64,000 nt of DNA from contig NZ_WHOY01000031.1 in NCBI RefSeq assembly GCF_009765445.1, forward strand, positions 204,978-268,977, given 5' to 3'. Position 1 is the first letter of the stretch, and each line of letters opens with the position of its first letter. Source of the stretch: Pantoea sp. BAV 3049 (lineage in GTDB: Bacteria; Pseudomonadota; Gammaproteobacteria; Enterobacterales; Enterobacteriaceae). A program made the translations under genes and the position numbers. Shown in pieces: positions 18,776 through 27,117 of this stretch. The notes under the pieces were generated by a model. It searched no databases. It was not told where the DNA came from and saw nothing but the letters and a program-made list of their open reading frames with translations.

Positions 18776-20782
18776 TCAGTTCGGTAGCCGCCCGGCGAAA
18801 TATTTGTCGTTAAATACCTGCACCGGTAAAGCCTCAGAGTAGAGATAACCCTGGCCGATATGGATACCGCGGGCTAGCAGCCATCTGCGCTGTTCCTGGG
18901 TTTCCACCCCTTCAGCGATCACGTCCAGCCTGATGATGTCGGCAATTGCCGCGACAATCTTCACCATAGTGTCGTCGTGAGGGAGTTCACAGACAAAGCT
19001 GCGGTCCATCTTCAGTTTGCTGATTGGCAAAGATTTAAACCGGCTCAGCCAGTTGAGGTTGGCATAACCCATCCCGAAATCATCCAGCGCCACCGAGACC
19101 CCGACCTGCTGTAGCTCGCTGAGCAGGCGCAGCGCCAGCTCCGGTTCGCCGACCTGCGCCGTCTCGGTGATTTCCAGCATCAGGCTGCCAGGGCAGATTT
19201 GGTGGCGGGCAATCAGCTCCCGCAGATGGTTCACCATATCCGGCTCGCGCAGCTGAACGGCGGAAAGGTTGACGCTGAGAGTGAGTTTAATCCCGGCTTT
19301 CTGCCACGCAGCCAGTACCCGGCACGACTCCCCGAACACCCAGCGGCCCAGTGAACTAATCACGCCAATCTCTTCCGCATTGACAATCAGATCTTCCGGC
19401 AGCGCCCAGCTACCGTCCGGCTGGCGCATGCGTAGTAAGGCTTCCGCGCCCAGAAGATCGCCATTGCGCATATCAACCTGCGGCTGCAGGAACAGGGAGA
19501 ACTTCTCTTCTTCCAGCCCCTGCAGAATATCGTGCTCCTGGGTCAGCCGCTTGTGCGCCCGCTCCATCATGACCGGGTCGAAGAACAGGATCTGGTTTTT
19601 GCCCTGGTGGCGGGCCGACATCATGGCGGAAGCCGCCCGGCTGAGGAAATCCTGTGCGCTGAGCAGGCTGGAATCACGCTGCGCCAGGCCAATGCTGACG
19701 TTCGGGCGCAGCTGCATCTGCTGCAGCGCCACCGGCTGGTTAAGACGCATCAGCAGCAAACGGGCCAGCCGCATCGCGCGGAACGGGTTGTTGGCGCGCT
19801 TAGCCAGCAGCACCAAATCGCTGCCTGAGAGCTGCCCGATCACCGTCTGACTGTCGATGCAGTTCCGTATTTTTTCCAGCAGCGTCAGCAACAGGGCATC
19901 GCGCTGCTCATCCGTCACCACGCCGTTGGCGTCCTGCAGCGTTTCAATACGCAGCACCAGCACGGTGAATGACTCCTCCTCAGCCAGCGAATTGAGATGC
20001 TCATGCAGCAGCGCGAGGAACAGCGTTTTGTTCGGCAGATTGGTCAGGGCAAAATGGGTGGTCAGACGGCTCATTTCATCATGTACCGCCCCGGTGACCT
20101 GCTGATTGCGGTTGTAGCTGCGGATCAGCATTCCCAGTTCATCATCGCGATGGCGATCTGGCAGCACCAGCTGGTGTGATATGGCCTCCTGCGGCGGCAG
20201 ATCCTGCAACTCTCTGGCAATCACCCGCAGTGGCCGGACAATCAGCCGGTTAATGCACCAGCTGATGGCCACAGAAAGGATCAGCGCCAGCAGCAGGTAA
20301 GTGGTTACCATGGTCGACAGCGCACTGAGGATAAACTGATACACCCGCCATGAATCGGCCTGTAGCACCAGCAGCGCCAGCGGTTTCGGGTTGGCAGGCT
20401 CTACCGAATAGAGCGGTACGGTAATTTTCACCGGCAGTTCAAAAATCCTGGCGATAAACTCCGGCACCGGTCTCGCCGGTTCAAAATCAGTGTGCAGGGC
20501 CTGCATGCCGTTCGGCAGCACCACTTCCGCCCGCGCCAGGATCCCGGCGGGCTTGAGCGAATCAAGGATCAGCTCGGCCTGGCTGATATCGGCCTTGAGC
20601 ACCGCCCGCGACAGCGGCTGACGCACGGTATGCGCAACGTTTTCCATCTGCTGGGCGTAGTCAATCCTGCGCTGCTGCACAAAATGAAAAAGCTGAATGA
20701 CGATAAAAATACAGATGGTGACTGCCGCAACGCCTGAAACCGTCGCCATCTGCTTTATCGTTAATGAACGACTCACGCGCAA
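18776..20782 (-). CDS. yhjK: Membrane GGDEF(degenerate)-EAL protein YhjK
   Basis: Predicted at 668 residues from a TTG start at 20782, giving MRVSRSLTIKQMA as in E. coli YhjK, with GGAG seven bases upstream; the longer frame to 20824 has no family match. It has an N-terminal membrane helix, a periplasmic sensor part, a second helix (LLLALILSVAISWCI), a HAMP-like linker, a GGDEF domain that has lost its signature (LSGSDLVLLA region) and a C-terminal EAL domain. The EAL part keeps AEALLR, LEITE, DDFGMGYANL and IAEGVE, so phosphodiesterase activity is plausible. It is the neighbour of the cellulose genes as in E. coli, where it lowers c-di-GMP. With pdeH broken, it is the only intact c-di-GMP phosphodiesterase in the window. 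Confidence 0.92.
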   Translation of the reverse strand: MRVSRSLTIKQMATVSGVAAVTICIFIVIQLFHFVQQRRIDYAQQMENVAHTVRQPLSRAVLKADISQAELILDSLKPAGILARAEVVLPNGMQALHTDFEPARPVPEFIARIFELPVKITVPLYSVEPANPKPLALLVLQADSWRVYQFILSALSTMVTTYLLLALILSVAISWCINRLIVRPLRVIARELQDLPPQEAISHQLVLPDRHRDDELGMLIRSYNRNQQVTGAVHDEMSRLTTHFALTNLPNKTLFLALLHEHLNSLAEEESFTVLVLRIETLQDANGVVTDEQRDALLLTLLEKIRNCIDSQTVIGQLSGSDLVLLAKRANNPFRAMRLARLLLMRLNQPVALQQMQLRPNVSIGLAQRDSSLLSAQDFLSRAASAMMSARHQGKNQILFFDPVMMERAHKRLTQEHDILQGLEEEKFSLFLQPQVDMRNGDLLGAEALLRMRQPDGSWALPEDLIVNAEEIGVISSLGRWVFGESCRVLAAWQKAGIKLTLSVNLSAVQLREPDMVNHLRELIARHQICPGSLMLEITETAQVGEPELALRLLSELQQVGVSVALDDFGMGYANLNWLSRFKSLPISKLKMDRSFVCELPHDDTMVKIVAAIADIIRLDVIAEGVETQEQRRWLLARGIHIGQGYLYSEALPVQVFNDKYFAGRLPN

Positions 20783-20934
20783 GCCTGCTCTCCAAAACGG
20801 GATGCCGCCACACCGGGGCGGCAAAACAGCCCTGAGTATATCGTATGGCGGGCACTTGTTAAGTTATCCCTGAAAGACGAGAGCGGATTAGGTGCTTTCC
20901 GAGGGGAAACCAGACGCTTTTAAGTATTTTTTAT

Positions 20935-21136
20935 CCTATTTTTTCAAAATAGATTCGGGCTGCAGAAAGGCGGCCAGCGAGTACAAATCGGTCGGGAACC
21001 GATTTGAACAGCGCTTGTGCTGGCCCGCAGGATGAACCTCAGGGACGAGGTTTATAAATCCCCCGCAGCTTACTCAGGTAAGTGACTGAGGTGCACTCGT
21101 GCAGCCAACGCCTCTGCAGCCCGAAGTATGATGGGA
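20935..21136. repeat. ERIC (enterobacterial repetitive intergenic consensus) element with internal insertion
   Basis: The right half contains CAGCTTACTCAGGTAAGTGACTGAGGTG followed by GCAGCCAACGCCTCTGCAGC and GAAGTATGATGGG, close to the ERIC consensus core used for the ERIC1R/ERIC2 primers. The left half (ATTCGGGCTGCAGAAAGGCGGCCAGCGAGTA) pairs with the right end as the long inverted repeat. About 70 bases at roughly 20985-21053, including an AATCGG...CCGATT hairpin, separate the halves. The element sits between yhjK and the 3' end of bcsC and would be co-transcribed as a large RNA hairpin. Confidence 0.85.
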
Positions 21137-21142
21137 AAAGGA

Positions 21143-24100
21143 TTATTTGAAATCAGCGTATGGCGTCAATGGCTGCGGCGGCATATCCAGATCGCCTTCC
21201 CAGCCCGCCATCGAATAGCGCAGATAAAGCAATCCGTGGCTTGGGGTGTAATCTTTCGCCTGCTGAATATCCACGCCAGCTCCAAGCGTCCAGTGGGCAG
21301 TCAGGCGTCGTTCAATCACAGCCCGCAGCGTGTAACCAAAACCGCTGCTGCTGCTGTCACTGCTGGTGGGATTATTGCTGGTCAGCGAACCGAAATCCAC
21401 GGGATAGCGAGGTTCGCCGCTGGTGCGCGAGTGCGACCAGGAAACCGAACCGCCAAGATCCCATGACCAGTTTTCTGTGCGCTGGCGATAAGTCAGCGGC
21501 ACGGCGAGCGAGCGGTAACTTTGCGGACTGTAATACCCCCCCTGGCCAAGCGAATAGTCGCTGAGATCGTGAGCGTAGTGCCACAACATGCCGTTCAGGC
21601 CAATAGTGGCCCGGCGATTATCTTCGTTGATCAGCTTGTAGTAATAGCCCACCATCAGCCGCTCGCGGGAGTTATTCTCAACGTTTTCACCGGTGATTTG
21701 ATGAGCGCTGAGATTGGCCCAGACGCCGTTGGCTTCGCCCTGATCATAACTCAGACCAATGGCCCCCCCGGTCGCCACCACGCCTCCCCAGGTTTTTCCA
21801 CTGAGCTGGTTCGGATCGCGCGCGCCGGCAAACGCCAGCAGCGAGCTGGAGATTGGCCGTCGGGAAGCGGTCAGCGACACCCCCAGATCCTTCACGTCGG
21901 TGTTCCAGGTAACGCCCCCAACCCAGTTGGTGACCTCAAAGCCCAGTGGCGTGGTGCCGATATCCGCCGACCATGTCTCGCTGTTATAACCCACCCCCAC
22001 GCTGGTTCCGTTCTGGTGCTGGCGGTAGTCGCGGTTACAGACCGCATCGTCGTTGGCACAGGTGCCAAAGTTTTCGTCAACATTCCCGCTGCTGTTGCGT
22101 GAAAAAGTCCCGGCAGAAACATCCACATTATCCAGCCGCAGGAAGCCTTTGCCTTCGGCAACCGGCGTTTCCACCTGCATCATGGTAGTGTGAGCGGTGA
22201 AGTCCGAGACACCGCCAGTACCTTTGTCGCGGGAGTAGTCTTCTTCCAGCGTCAGCGTGGTGTCCTGCTGGCGGGCGAGGCTGGCGGCATCGCTGCGGAT
22301 CCCCCGCTTCAGCCAGTCATCCATCTTATCGTTGCGCGTCAGGCGGGTGAAATCGTCAGGCTCTTCCGATGGTTTGGGGGTGATACCACTGGCCATCATC
22401 GCCTGGCGATAATCTTCCAGCGCGGCTTGCGGCTGTTCCTGACTGGCTTCCAGCCGCGCCGAGTCCCGATACACCAGCGCGCTGCTTTGCGACGGCATCT
22501 CTTTCGCAGCCAGCGGCTTGAGGCTGGCGTAAAGCGCCCGGGCGCGTTTTGTGTCACCCACGCTCAGCCAGGCATTCGCCACCCTTCGCCCGGTATTCAC
22601 ACTTTCTGTTGCGGCTGAGGCTGGCAGCTCTGTCAGCTGCTGACGGGCTTCCGGCAACCTGTTCAACGCCACCAGCGCCTCGATCTCACCCAGCCGCGCA
22701 TCGTTATTCTGTGGCTCTTTCGCCCGCACAGCACGATAGCGCTGCAGTGCCTGCTCGCTCTCACCCCCTTCCAGCGCCCAGTCAGCCTGAATTAACGCTG
22801 TCTGCGTTGAGGCCGGAAGTGTGCCGAGCAGAGCCATCGCCCCGGCCTGATTGCCGGAAGTGCGCAGCTGCTCAGCGCTGGCGACAGCAATGTCGGTCTC
22901 CAGACGTGTATTCAACTCTTTGATATCCTGATCCCACTTCGCCTGCGGCAGAGCATGCAGCTGGCTGAGAGCCTCATCAGGACGATTGCTGCCGGAGAGA
23001 TAGAGCGCGTAAGCATAAACCTGGGGAGTATCGGCTGGCTTCTGGCGCGCCATTGCCGCCATCTGGTTGTCCGCCGCCTGCGGCTGGCCTGCCTGACGCA
23101 GCGCCTCTGCCAGCCGATAATTCAGCCAGATATCATCCGGGACATCCTGCTGCGCCTGGCGGTATTTGTCTGCTGCCTGCTGCCAGTTTCCTTCCCCGGC
23201 CAGCTTATCGCCTTCGGCACTCAGCGCATTGCTGCGCAGGGCGACCAGCGAACCGCCCAGCGCACGTTTTTGCCCGGCAGGCAGCCCGTTGATAAACGCC
23301 ATCGCTTTTTCTGGCGACTGCTGTTGATAGAGAGACGCCAGCCTTCTGGCTGCCGTGGTATTGGAGGGGTCAATCCGCAGCGCACGACGGAAATGTTCTT
23401 CCGCTGCCACCGTATTCTTCTGCGCCAGCGCCACATCGCCCAGACCGATTAACGCATACCCATCCGTACCATCCAGCCCGCGGGCCTGCTGATAATTGCG
23501 GTTCGCAGCGGCCAGATCGCCCGCCGCCAGCGCTTTATCGCCCCGCGCCACCGCCAGCCAGTACTGGTTAGATTGAAGCAGGCTGCGCCATTTGCCGATA
23601 TCGGTGCCCTGCGCATCCGCCACAATCGCCCGCTGATACCAGATGTTCGCTTCTTCACGATTATTGGCGCGGGAGTAAGCCTGCCCCAGCGCCCCAAGCA
23701 GGTCGGAGTCATCCGGCGTGGCTTTCAGCGCCGCCTTCAGGGCGGGAATGGCGCTGGAACTTTGACCGCGGCCAATCAAAGCCAGCCCGCGCAGGCGCTG
23801 CTGATAGGCCGGATCGGCCAGCATTTTTTGCTGACGGGCCAGTTCGGCGAGGCCATCGGTCTGCGGCTGGTCACTGGTAAAGGTGGCGAGGTAGTCCTTC
23901 AACTGGGCCACCGTCTGTGGCGTCACCGGCTGTGACTGGATGCTGCTCAGCCAGAGTTCAGCGGCCTGATCGCGTCCGGCAGGATCGGCTGAGATAATTT
24001 TCAGCTCCCGTACCGCTGCGTCACGGTCATCCCGGCTCAGCAGCATCTGGGCAATCGCCATCCGCACGCTGACGTTGCCCGGCGCATCCCGATCCAGCGC

Positions 24101-24628
24101 CTGCAATTTGGTCAGCGCCAGAGACTGCTGGTCAGGCAGACGAGCCACCAGCCGCCAGTACTCCAGCGCAATGTCATCTGAGGGGAAAATGCCCTTAAAC
24201 TGCTGGTCGTAAGCCGCCCGGGCATCGAGAAGCCGTCCGGAAGCCGCCAGCAATCTGGCCTGCTGCAACTGCTGCCGTCCCTCATCGGAAATCAGCATAA
24301 TGCTGGCCTCCGCCTGACGGGTGGCGGCGGAATCCGGCGAGATTTTTTTCAGCTCAGCCATCAGTTTCCGGGCTTTGTCCTGCTCACCCTGATGCAGGGC
24401 GAGGCGGATTTGCGCCGCCAGCACCTGTGGATTATCCGGGGCGATTTTGCCCAGCCGGTACAGCGACTGGGTGACCAGATCGTACTTGTTGGTAGACTCT
24501 CCCACCCGCACCTGCTGCAGCAGCCAGTCAACCGGCTCCACCTGCGCAGCAGAAGAAGCGGCCAGGCCGCCGCAGCTCAGCGGCAGTAAGAGTGCGGGCA
24601 GGAGCAGGCCCGACAGCGGACGTTTCAC
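21143..24628 (-). CDS. bcsC: BcsC-like cellulose export protein, locus 1 (TPR + outer membrane barrel)
   Basis: A 1161-residue protein, the usual size for BcsC. It starts with GTG and a signal sequence (LLLPALLLPLSCGGLAAS). The N-terminal two-thirds is a superhelix of TPR repeats, for example NVSVRMAIAQMLLSRDD and GDVALAQKNTVAAEEHFRRALRIDPSNTTA written in pieces through residues 30-780. The last 350 residues form the beta-barrel (BcsC_C), with VGVGYNSETWSADIGTTPLG and a C-terminal barrel-like end. It would carry cellulose across the periplasm and outer membrane. The bcsB remnant stop (TAG) and this GTG overlap by one base, so it was translated by coupling to bcsB. That upstream operon is now deleted, so its expression is doubtful, yet the frame is intact. 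A second bcsC lies at 32209-36021. Confidence 0.9.
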   Translation of the reverse strand: MKRPLSGLLLPALLLPLSCGGLAASSAAQVEPVDWLLQQVRVGESTNKYDLVTQSLYRLGKIAPDNPQVLAAQIRLALHQGEQDKARKLMAELKKISPDSAATRQAEASIMLISDEGRQQLQQARLLAASGRLLDARAAYDQQFKGIFPSDDIALEYWRLVARLPDQQSLALTKLQALDRDAPGNVSVRMAIAQMLLSRDDRDAAVRELKIISADPAGRDQAAELWLSSIQSQPVTPQTVAQLKDYLATFTSDQPQTDGLAELARQQKMLADPAYQQRLRGLALIGRGQSSSAIPALKAALKATPDDSDLLGALGQAYSRANNREEANIWYQRAIVADAQGTDIGKWRSLLQSNQYWLAVARGDKALAAGDLAAANRNYQQARGLDGTDGYALIGLGDVALAQKNTVAAEEHFRRALRIDPSNTTAARRLASLYQQQSPEKAMAFINGLPAGQKRALGGSLVALRSNALSAEGDKLAGEGNWQQAADKYRQAQQDVPDDIWLNYRLAEALRQAGQPQAADNQMAAMARQKPADTPQVYAYALYLSGSNRPDEALSQLHALPQAKWDQDIKELNTRLETDIAVASAEQLRTSGNQAGAMALLGTLPASTQTALIQADWALEGGESEQALQRYRAVRAKEPQNNDARLGEIEALVALNRLPEARQQLTELPASAATESVNTGRRVANAWLSVGDTKRARALYASLKPLAAKEMPSQSSALVYRDSARLEASQEQPQAALEDYRQAMMASGITPKPSEEPDDFTRLTRNDKMDDWLKRGIRSDAASLARQQDTTLTLEEDYSRDKGTGGVSDFTAHTTMMQVETPVAEGKGFLRLDNVDVSAGTFSRNSSGNVDENFGTCANDDAVCNRDYRQHQNGTSVGVGYNSETWSADIGTTPLGFEVTNWVGGVTWNTDVKDLGVSLTASRRPISSSLLAFAGARDPNQLSGKTWGGVVATGGAIGLSYDQGEANGVWANLSAHQITGENVENNSRERLMVGYYYKLINEDNRRATIGLNGMLWHYAHDLSDYSLGQGGYYSPQSYRSLAVPLTYRQRTENWSWDLGGSVSWSHSRTSGEPRYPVDFGSLTSNNPTSSDSSSSGFGYTLRAVIERRLTAHWTLGAGVDIQQAKDYTPSHGLLYLRYSMAGWEGDLDMPPQPLTPYADFK

Positions 24629-24768
24629 TAGATATCGTCCTCGTCACCCAGGCGACGACGGCTCACGCTACGCATCAGCCTCCACAGCAGCAGGCCGAAC
24701 AGGATCACCACAACAGTAGCGAACACTGCCAGCAGGACCGGGTGCGTCGCATCGTCACGTCCCTGCCA
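24628..24768 (-). pseudogene. bcsB: bcsB 3' remnant (last 46 codons), locus 1
   Basis: In frame up to the TAG that overlaps bcsC, the sequence reads WQGRDDATHPVLLAVFATVV and ends ILFGLLLWRLMRSVSRRRLG plus an acidic tail. This is a C-terminal membrane anchor with a basic flank, as found at the end of BcsB, the periplasmic cellulose synthase subunit. Compare the intact BcsB at 36027, which ends WYANQHAVVLAFLALLF... ending in RRHAWKRLNP. An in-frame TGA lies two codons upstream and homology ends there. The rest of bcsB and all of bcsA, bcsQ and bcsR are absent, and the next base belongs to the bcsE remnant on the opposite strand. Confidence 0.82.
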
Positions 24769-25286
24769 ACATCAGTGCGCTGATGAGCTCAATGGAACCC
24801 CTGCAGGAGCGAGGCTTTTTGCCCCTGGAGGCTTTTTGCCAGTCGGTCACGCGGCTGGTCAGCAACCCGCTGCTGCCGGAAAACGGCAAGGGACTGCTGG
24901 TCGCCCTGCGACCGGTGCCGGAGTTGAAAGCCACACAGGCGCTGACGCTGTGTAAACCTCGCCGCTTCGGCGATCTGGTCACTCAGGTGGACGAGCGTCT
25001 GTATCTGTTTCTCTCCTCATGTCGTTTTAACGACCTGGACACAGCGCTGAAATTCATCTTCCGGCTGCCACACGATGAGATCTTCACCAACCGGATGGTG
25101 TGGTACGAAGACCTGCAAATTCAGTCTGAAATCCGGCAGATGACCGACAAAGTGCAAACAGCGTGGCGTGATGCGCCAGCCACCTCTGCAGCAGAACCTG
25201 CAGCCACTGAGCCGGTTGAGAAAGCGCCGCGTCGTGAGCCACGCAATATCACCCTTGGTAAAGATCCCGGGGAAGAAACCCAATGA
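24769..25286 (+). pseudogene. bcsE: bcsE 3' remnant encoding the C-terminal c-di-GMP-binding (GIL) module
   Basis: The frame begins abruptly with NISALMSSMEPLQERGFLPL and continues through NPLLPENGKGLLVALRPVP, LCKPRRFGDLV, LYLFLSSCRFNDLDTALKF and IFTNRMVWYEDLQI, matching the C-terminal third of E. coli BcsE (523 aa). The first two-thirds of bcsE is missing. An in-frame ATG at 24783 could start a 167-residue product but has no clear ribosome site. The RxxD motif (RFGD) that binds c-di-GMP in the GIL domain is kept, and the BcsF-interacting end is intact. The last 30 residues are Pro/Glu/Arg-rich. bcsF starts inside its end (ATGA overlap). Whether the fragment is made and functional is open; structurally it is a deletion derivative. 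Confidence 0.85.
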
Positions 25287-25468
25287 CGCTGATGGATGTT
25301 GTGCAAATCCTGATCCTGATGGTTTTGCTGTTATTACTCTTGAAACCTTTTTATGCCCGCTGGCTGCCCCGGCAGTGGCGGGGACTGGTGCTGCGGATTA
25401 CGCCTCCGCGCGCACTGAAGTATGAAGGCACCTGGCGGCGTAAATCTTCAGAATCGGATAAGTCATGA
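25283..25468 (+). CDS. bcsF: BcsF, small membrane protein of cellulose modification
   Basis: A 61-residue single-pass protein with a hydrophobic N-terminal half (VVQILILMVLLLLLLKPF) and a basic C-terminal tail, the expected size and layout of BcsF. In E. coli BcsF is an inner-membrane partner that recruits BcsE and supports BcsG in adding phosphoethanolamine to cellulose. It overlaps the end of the bcsE remnant and the start of bcsG by four bases on each side (ATGA), so the three genes are a coupled unit. It appears intact although the upstream gene is truncated. Confidence 0.88.
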   Translation: MTLMDVVQILILMVLLLLLLKPFYARWLPRQWRGLVLRITPPRALKYEGTWRRKSSESDKS

Positions 25469-27117
25469 GTCAACAAAAGTCCCAAAAGCCTTCTGCCCTC
25501 TCCCTGTGGCGCGGGCTGGGAGGCTGGAATTTCTACTTCCTGATCAAATTTGCGCTGTTATGGTTTGGTTACCTCAATTTTCACGCGCTGACCAACCTGG
25601 TCTTTCTGGCGGGCTTACTGCTGCCGATGCCTTCGGAGCGGTTGCACCGCCTGCGCCACTGGATTTCGATCCCCATCGGGATCGGGTTGTTCTGGCACGA
25701 TACCTGGCTGCCAGGCCCGGAAAGCATTATGAGCCAGGGCGGGCAGCTGGCCGGTTTCTCTGCCGCTTACCTGCTGGATCTGGCCAACAGGTTTATCAAC
25801 TGGCAGATGATTGGCACCGCTTTTGTGATGCTGGTGATCTACCTGTTTGTGGCGCAGTGGGTGCGAATTACCGTGTTGGTTTCACTGATGCTGCTGTGGA
25901 TCAACGTGGTAAACATTGCCGGGCCGTCCATCTCCCTGCTGCCGACGAAGGAAATCACCCCGCAGGCCACGCTAAACAATGCGCCTCAGTCGAATAATGT
26001 CGCCGAAGCGGCCAACGCCAGCGATCAATCAGCGCCGCCCACCAGCGCCAATTTGACAGCCTGGCTCAATAAGTTTTATGAGAGTGAAAAACAGCGCGTC
26101 ACGCACTTCCCTGACTCATTGCCTGCAGAATCCGCACCGTTCGATATTCTGGTAATTAACATTTGTTCCCTCTCCTGGTCCGATCTGGACGTTGCTCAAC
26201 TGCGTGACCATCCGCTGTGGAAACACTTCGATATCGTGCTGAACAACTATAACTCGGCAACCGGCTATAGCGGCCCGGCGGGCATCCGTCTGCTGCGCGC
26301 CAGCTGCGGCCAGACCTCACACAGCGATCTGTACAAACCGGTCGATCAGCGCTGTTATCTGTTTGATAACCTGGCGAAGCTGGGCTTCAAAGAAGAGTTG
26401 ATGATGGATCATACCGGCGTGTTTGGTAACTACCTGAAAGAGCTGCGTGATGACGGTAATCTGCAGGCTCCGCTGATGTCACAAACGGGCATTAAACCGG
26501 CCTGGACCTCCTTTGACAGCACGCCGGTGCTGAATGACGGTGAAGTGATGCAGCGCTGGCTGGATGACCGGCAGAAGAGCGCGGATACCCGCAGCGCCAC
26601 CTTCTACAACCTGATCCCGCTGCATGACGGCACACGCGAGCTGGGCAGCACTAAAACCGCGCCGTGGCAGCCAAGGGCTAAGCAGCTGTTCGATCAGCTG
26701 GATACCTTCCTGACTAATCTGGATAAATCTGGCCGTCGCGTGATGGTACTTGTGGTACCAGAGCATGGGGCGGCATTGCAGGGGGACAAGATGCAAATGT
26801 CCGGCCTTCGCGATATCCCAAGCCCGAGTATCACTCACGTGCCGGTTGGCATTAAATTTGTTGGCATGAAGGCACCGCATCAGGGCCAGCCGCTGAATGT
26901 GGAAGCCCCGACCAGCCTGCTGGCGATTTCCGAGCTGGTCTCACGGGTGGTTGACGGGCAAGTATTCAATGCCGCTAACGTTAATATGTCGGTGCTGACT
27001 CAGAATCTTCCGCAGTCGCAGGTGGTGTCTGAGAACGACAACGCAGTGGTGATGATGTACCAGGGCAAACCATGGATCCGGCTGAACGGCGGTGACTGGG
27101 TGGCTTATCCTCAGTAA
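25465..27117 (+). CDS. bcsG: Cellulose phosphoethanolamine transferase BcsG
   Basis: A 550-residue protein similar in length to E. coli BcsG (559 aa). Four or five N-terminal membrane helices (to about residue 155) are followed by a linker and a periplasmic alkaline-phosphatase-fold domain. Zinc and catalytic positions known from BcsG are present: Cys234 in NICSLSW, Ser269 in ATGYSGPAG (the nucleophile) and the Glu-His pair in VVPEHGAAL. It transfers phosphoethanolamine from lipid to nascent cellulose. It is the only copy in the window, so it could act on cellulose made by the second operon. It overlaps bcsF by ATGA, and its stop overlaps the convergent DUF2235 gene. Confidence 0.93.
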   Translation: MSQQKSQKPSALSLWRGLGGWNFYFLIKFALLWFGYLNFHALTNLVFLAGLLLPMPSERLHRLRHWISIPIGIGLFWHDTWLPGPESIMSQGGQLAGFSAAYLLDLANRFINWQMIGTAFVMLVIYLFVAQWVRITVLVSLMLLWINVVNIAGPSISLLPTKEITPQATLNNAPQSNNVAEAANASDQSAPPTSANLTAWLNKFYESEKQRVTHFPDSLPAESAPFDILVINICSLSWSDLDVAQLRDHPLWKHFDIVLNNYNSATGYSGPAGIRLLRASCGQTSHSDLYKPVDQRCYLFDNLAKLGFKEELMMDHTGVFGNYLKELRDDGNLQAPLMSQTGIKPAWTSFDSTPVLNDGEVMQRWLDDRQKSADTRSATFYNLIPLHDGTRELGSTKTAPWQPRAKQLFDQLDTFLTNLDKSGRRVMVLVVPEHGAALQGDKMQMSGLRDIPSPSITHVPVGIKFVGMKAPHQGQPLNVEAPTSLLAISELVSRVVDGQVFNAANVNMSVLTQNLPQSQVVSENDNAVVMMYQGKPWIRLNGGDWVAYPQ

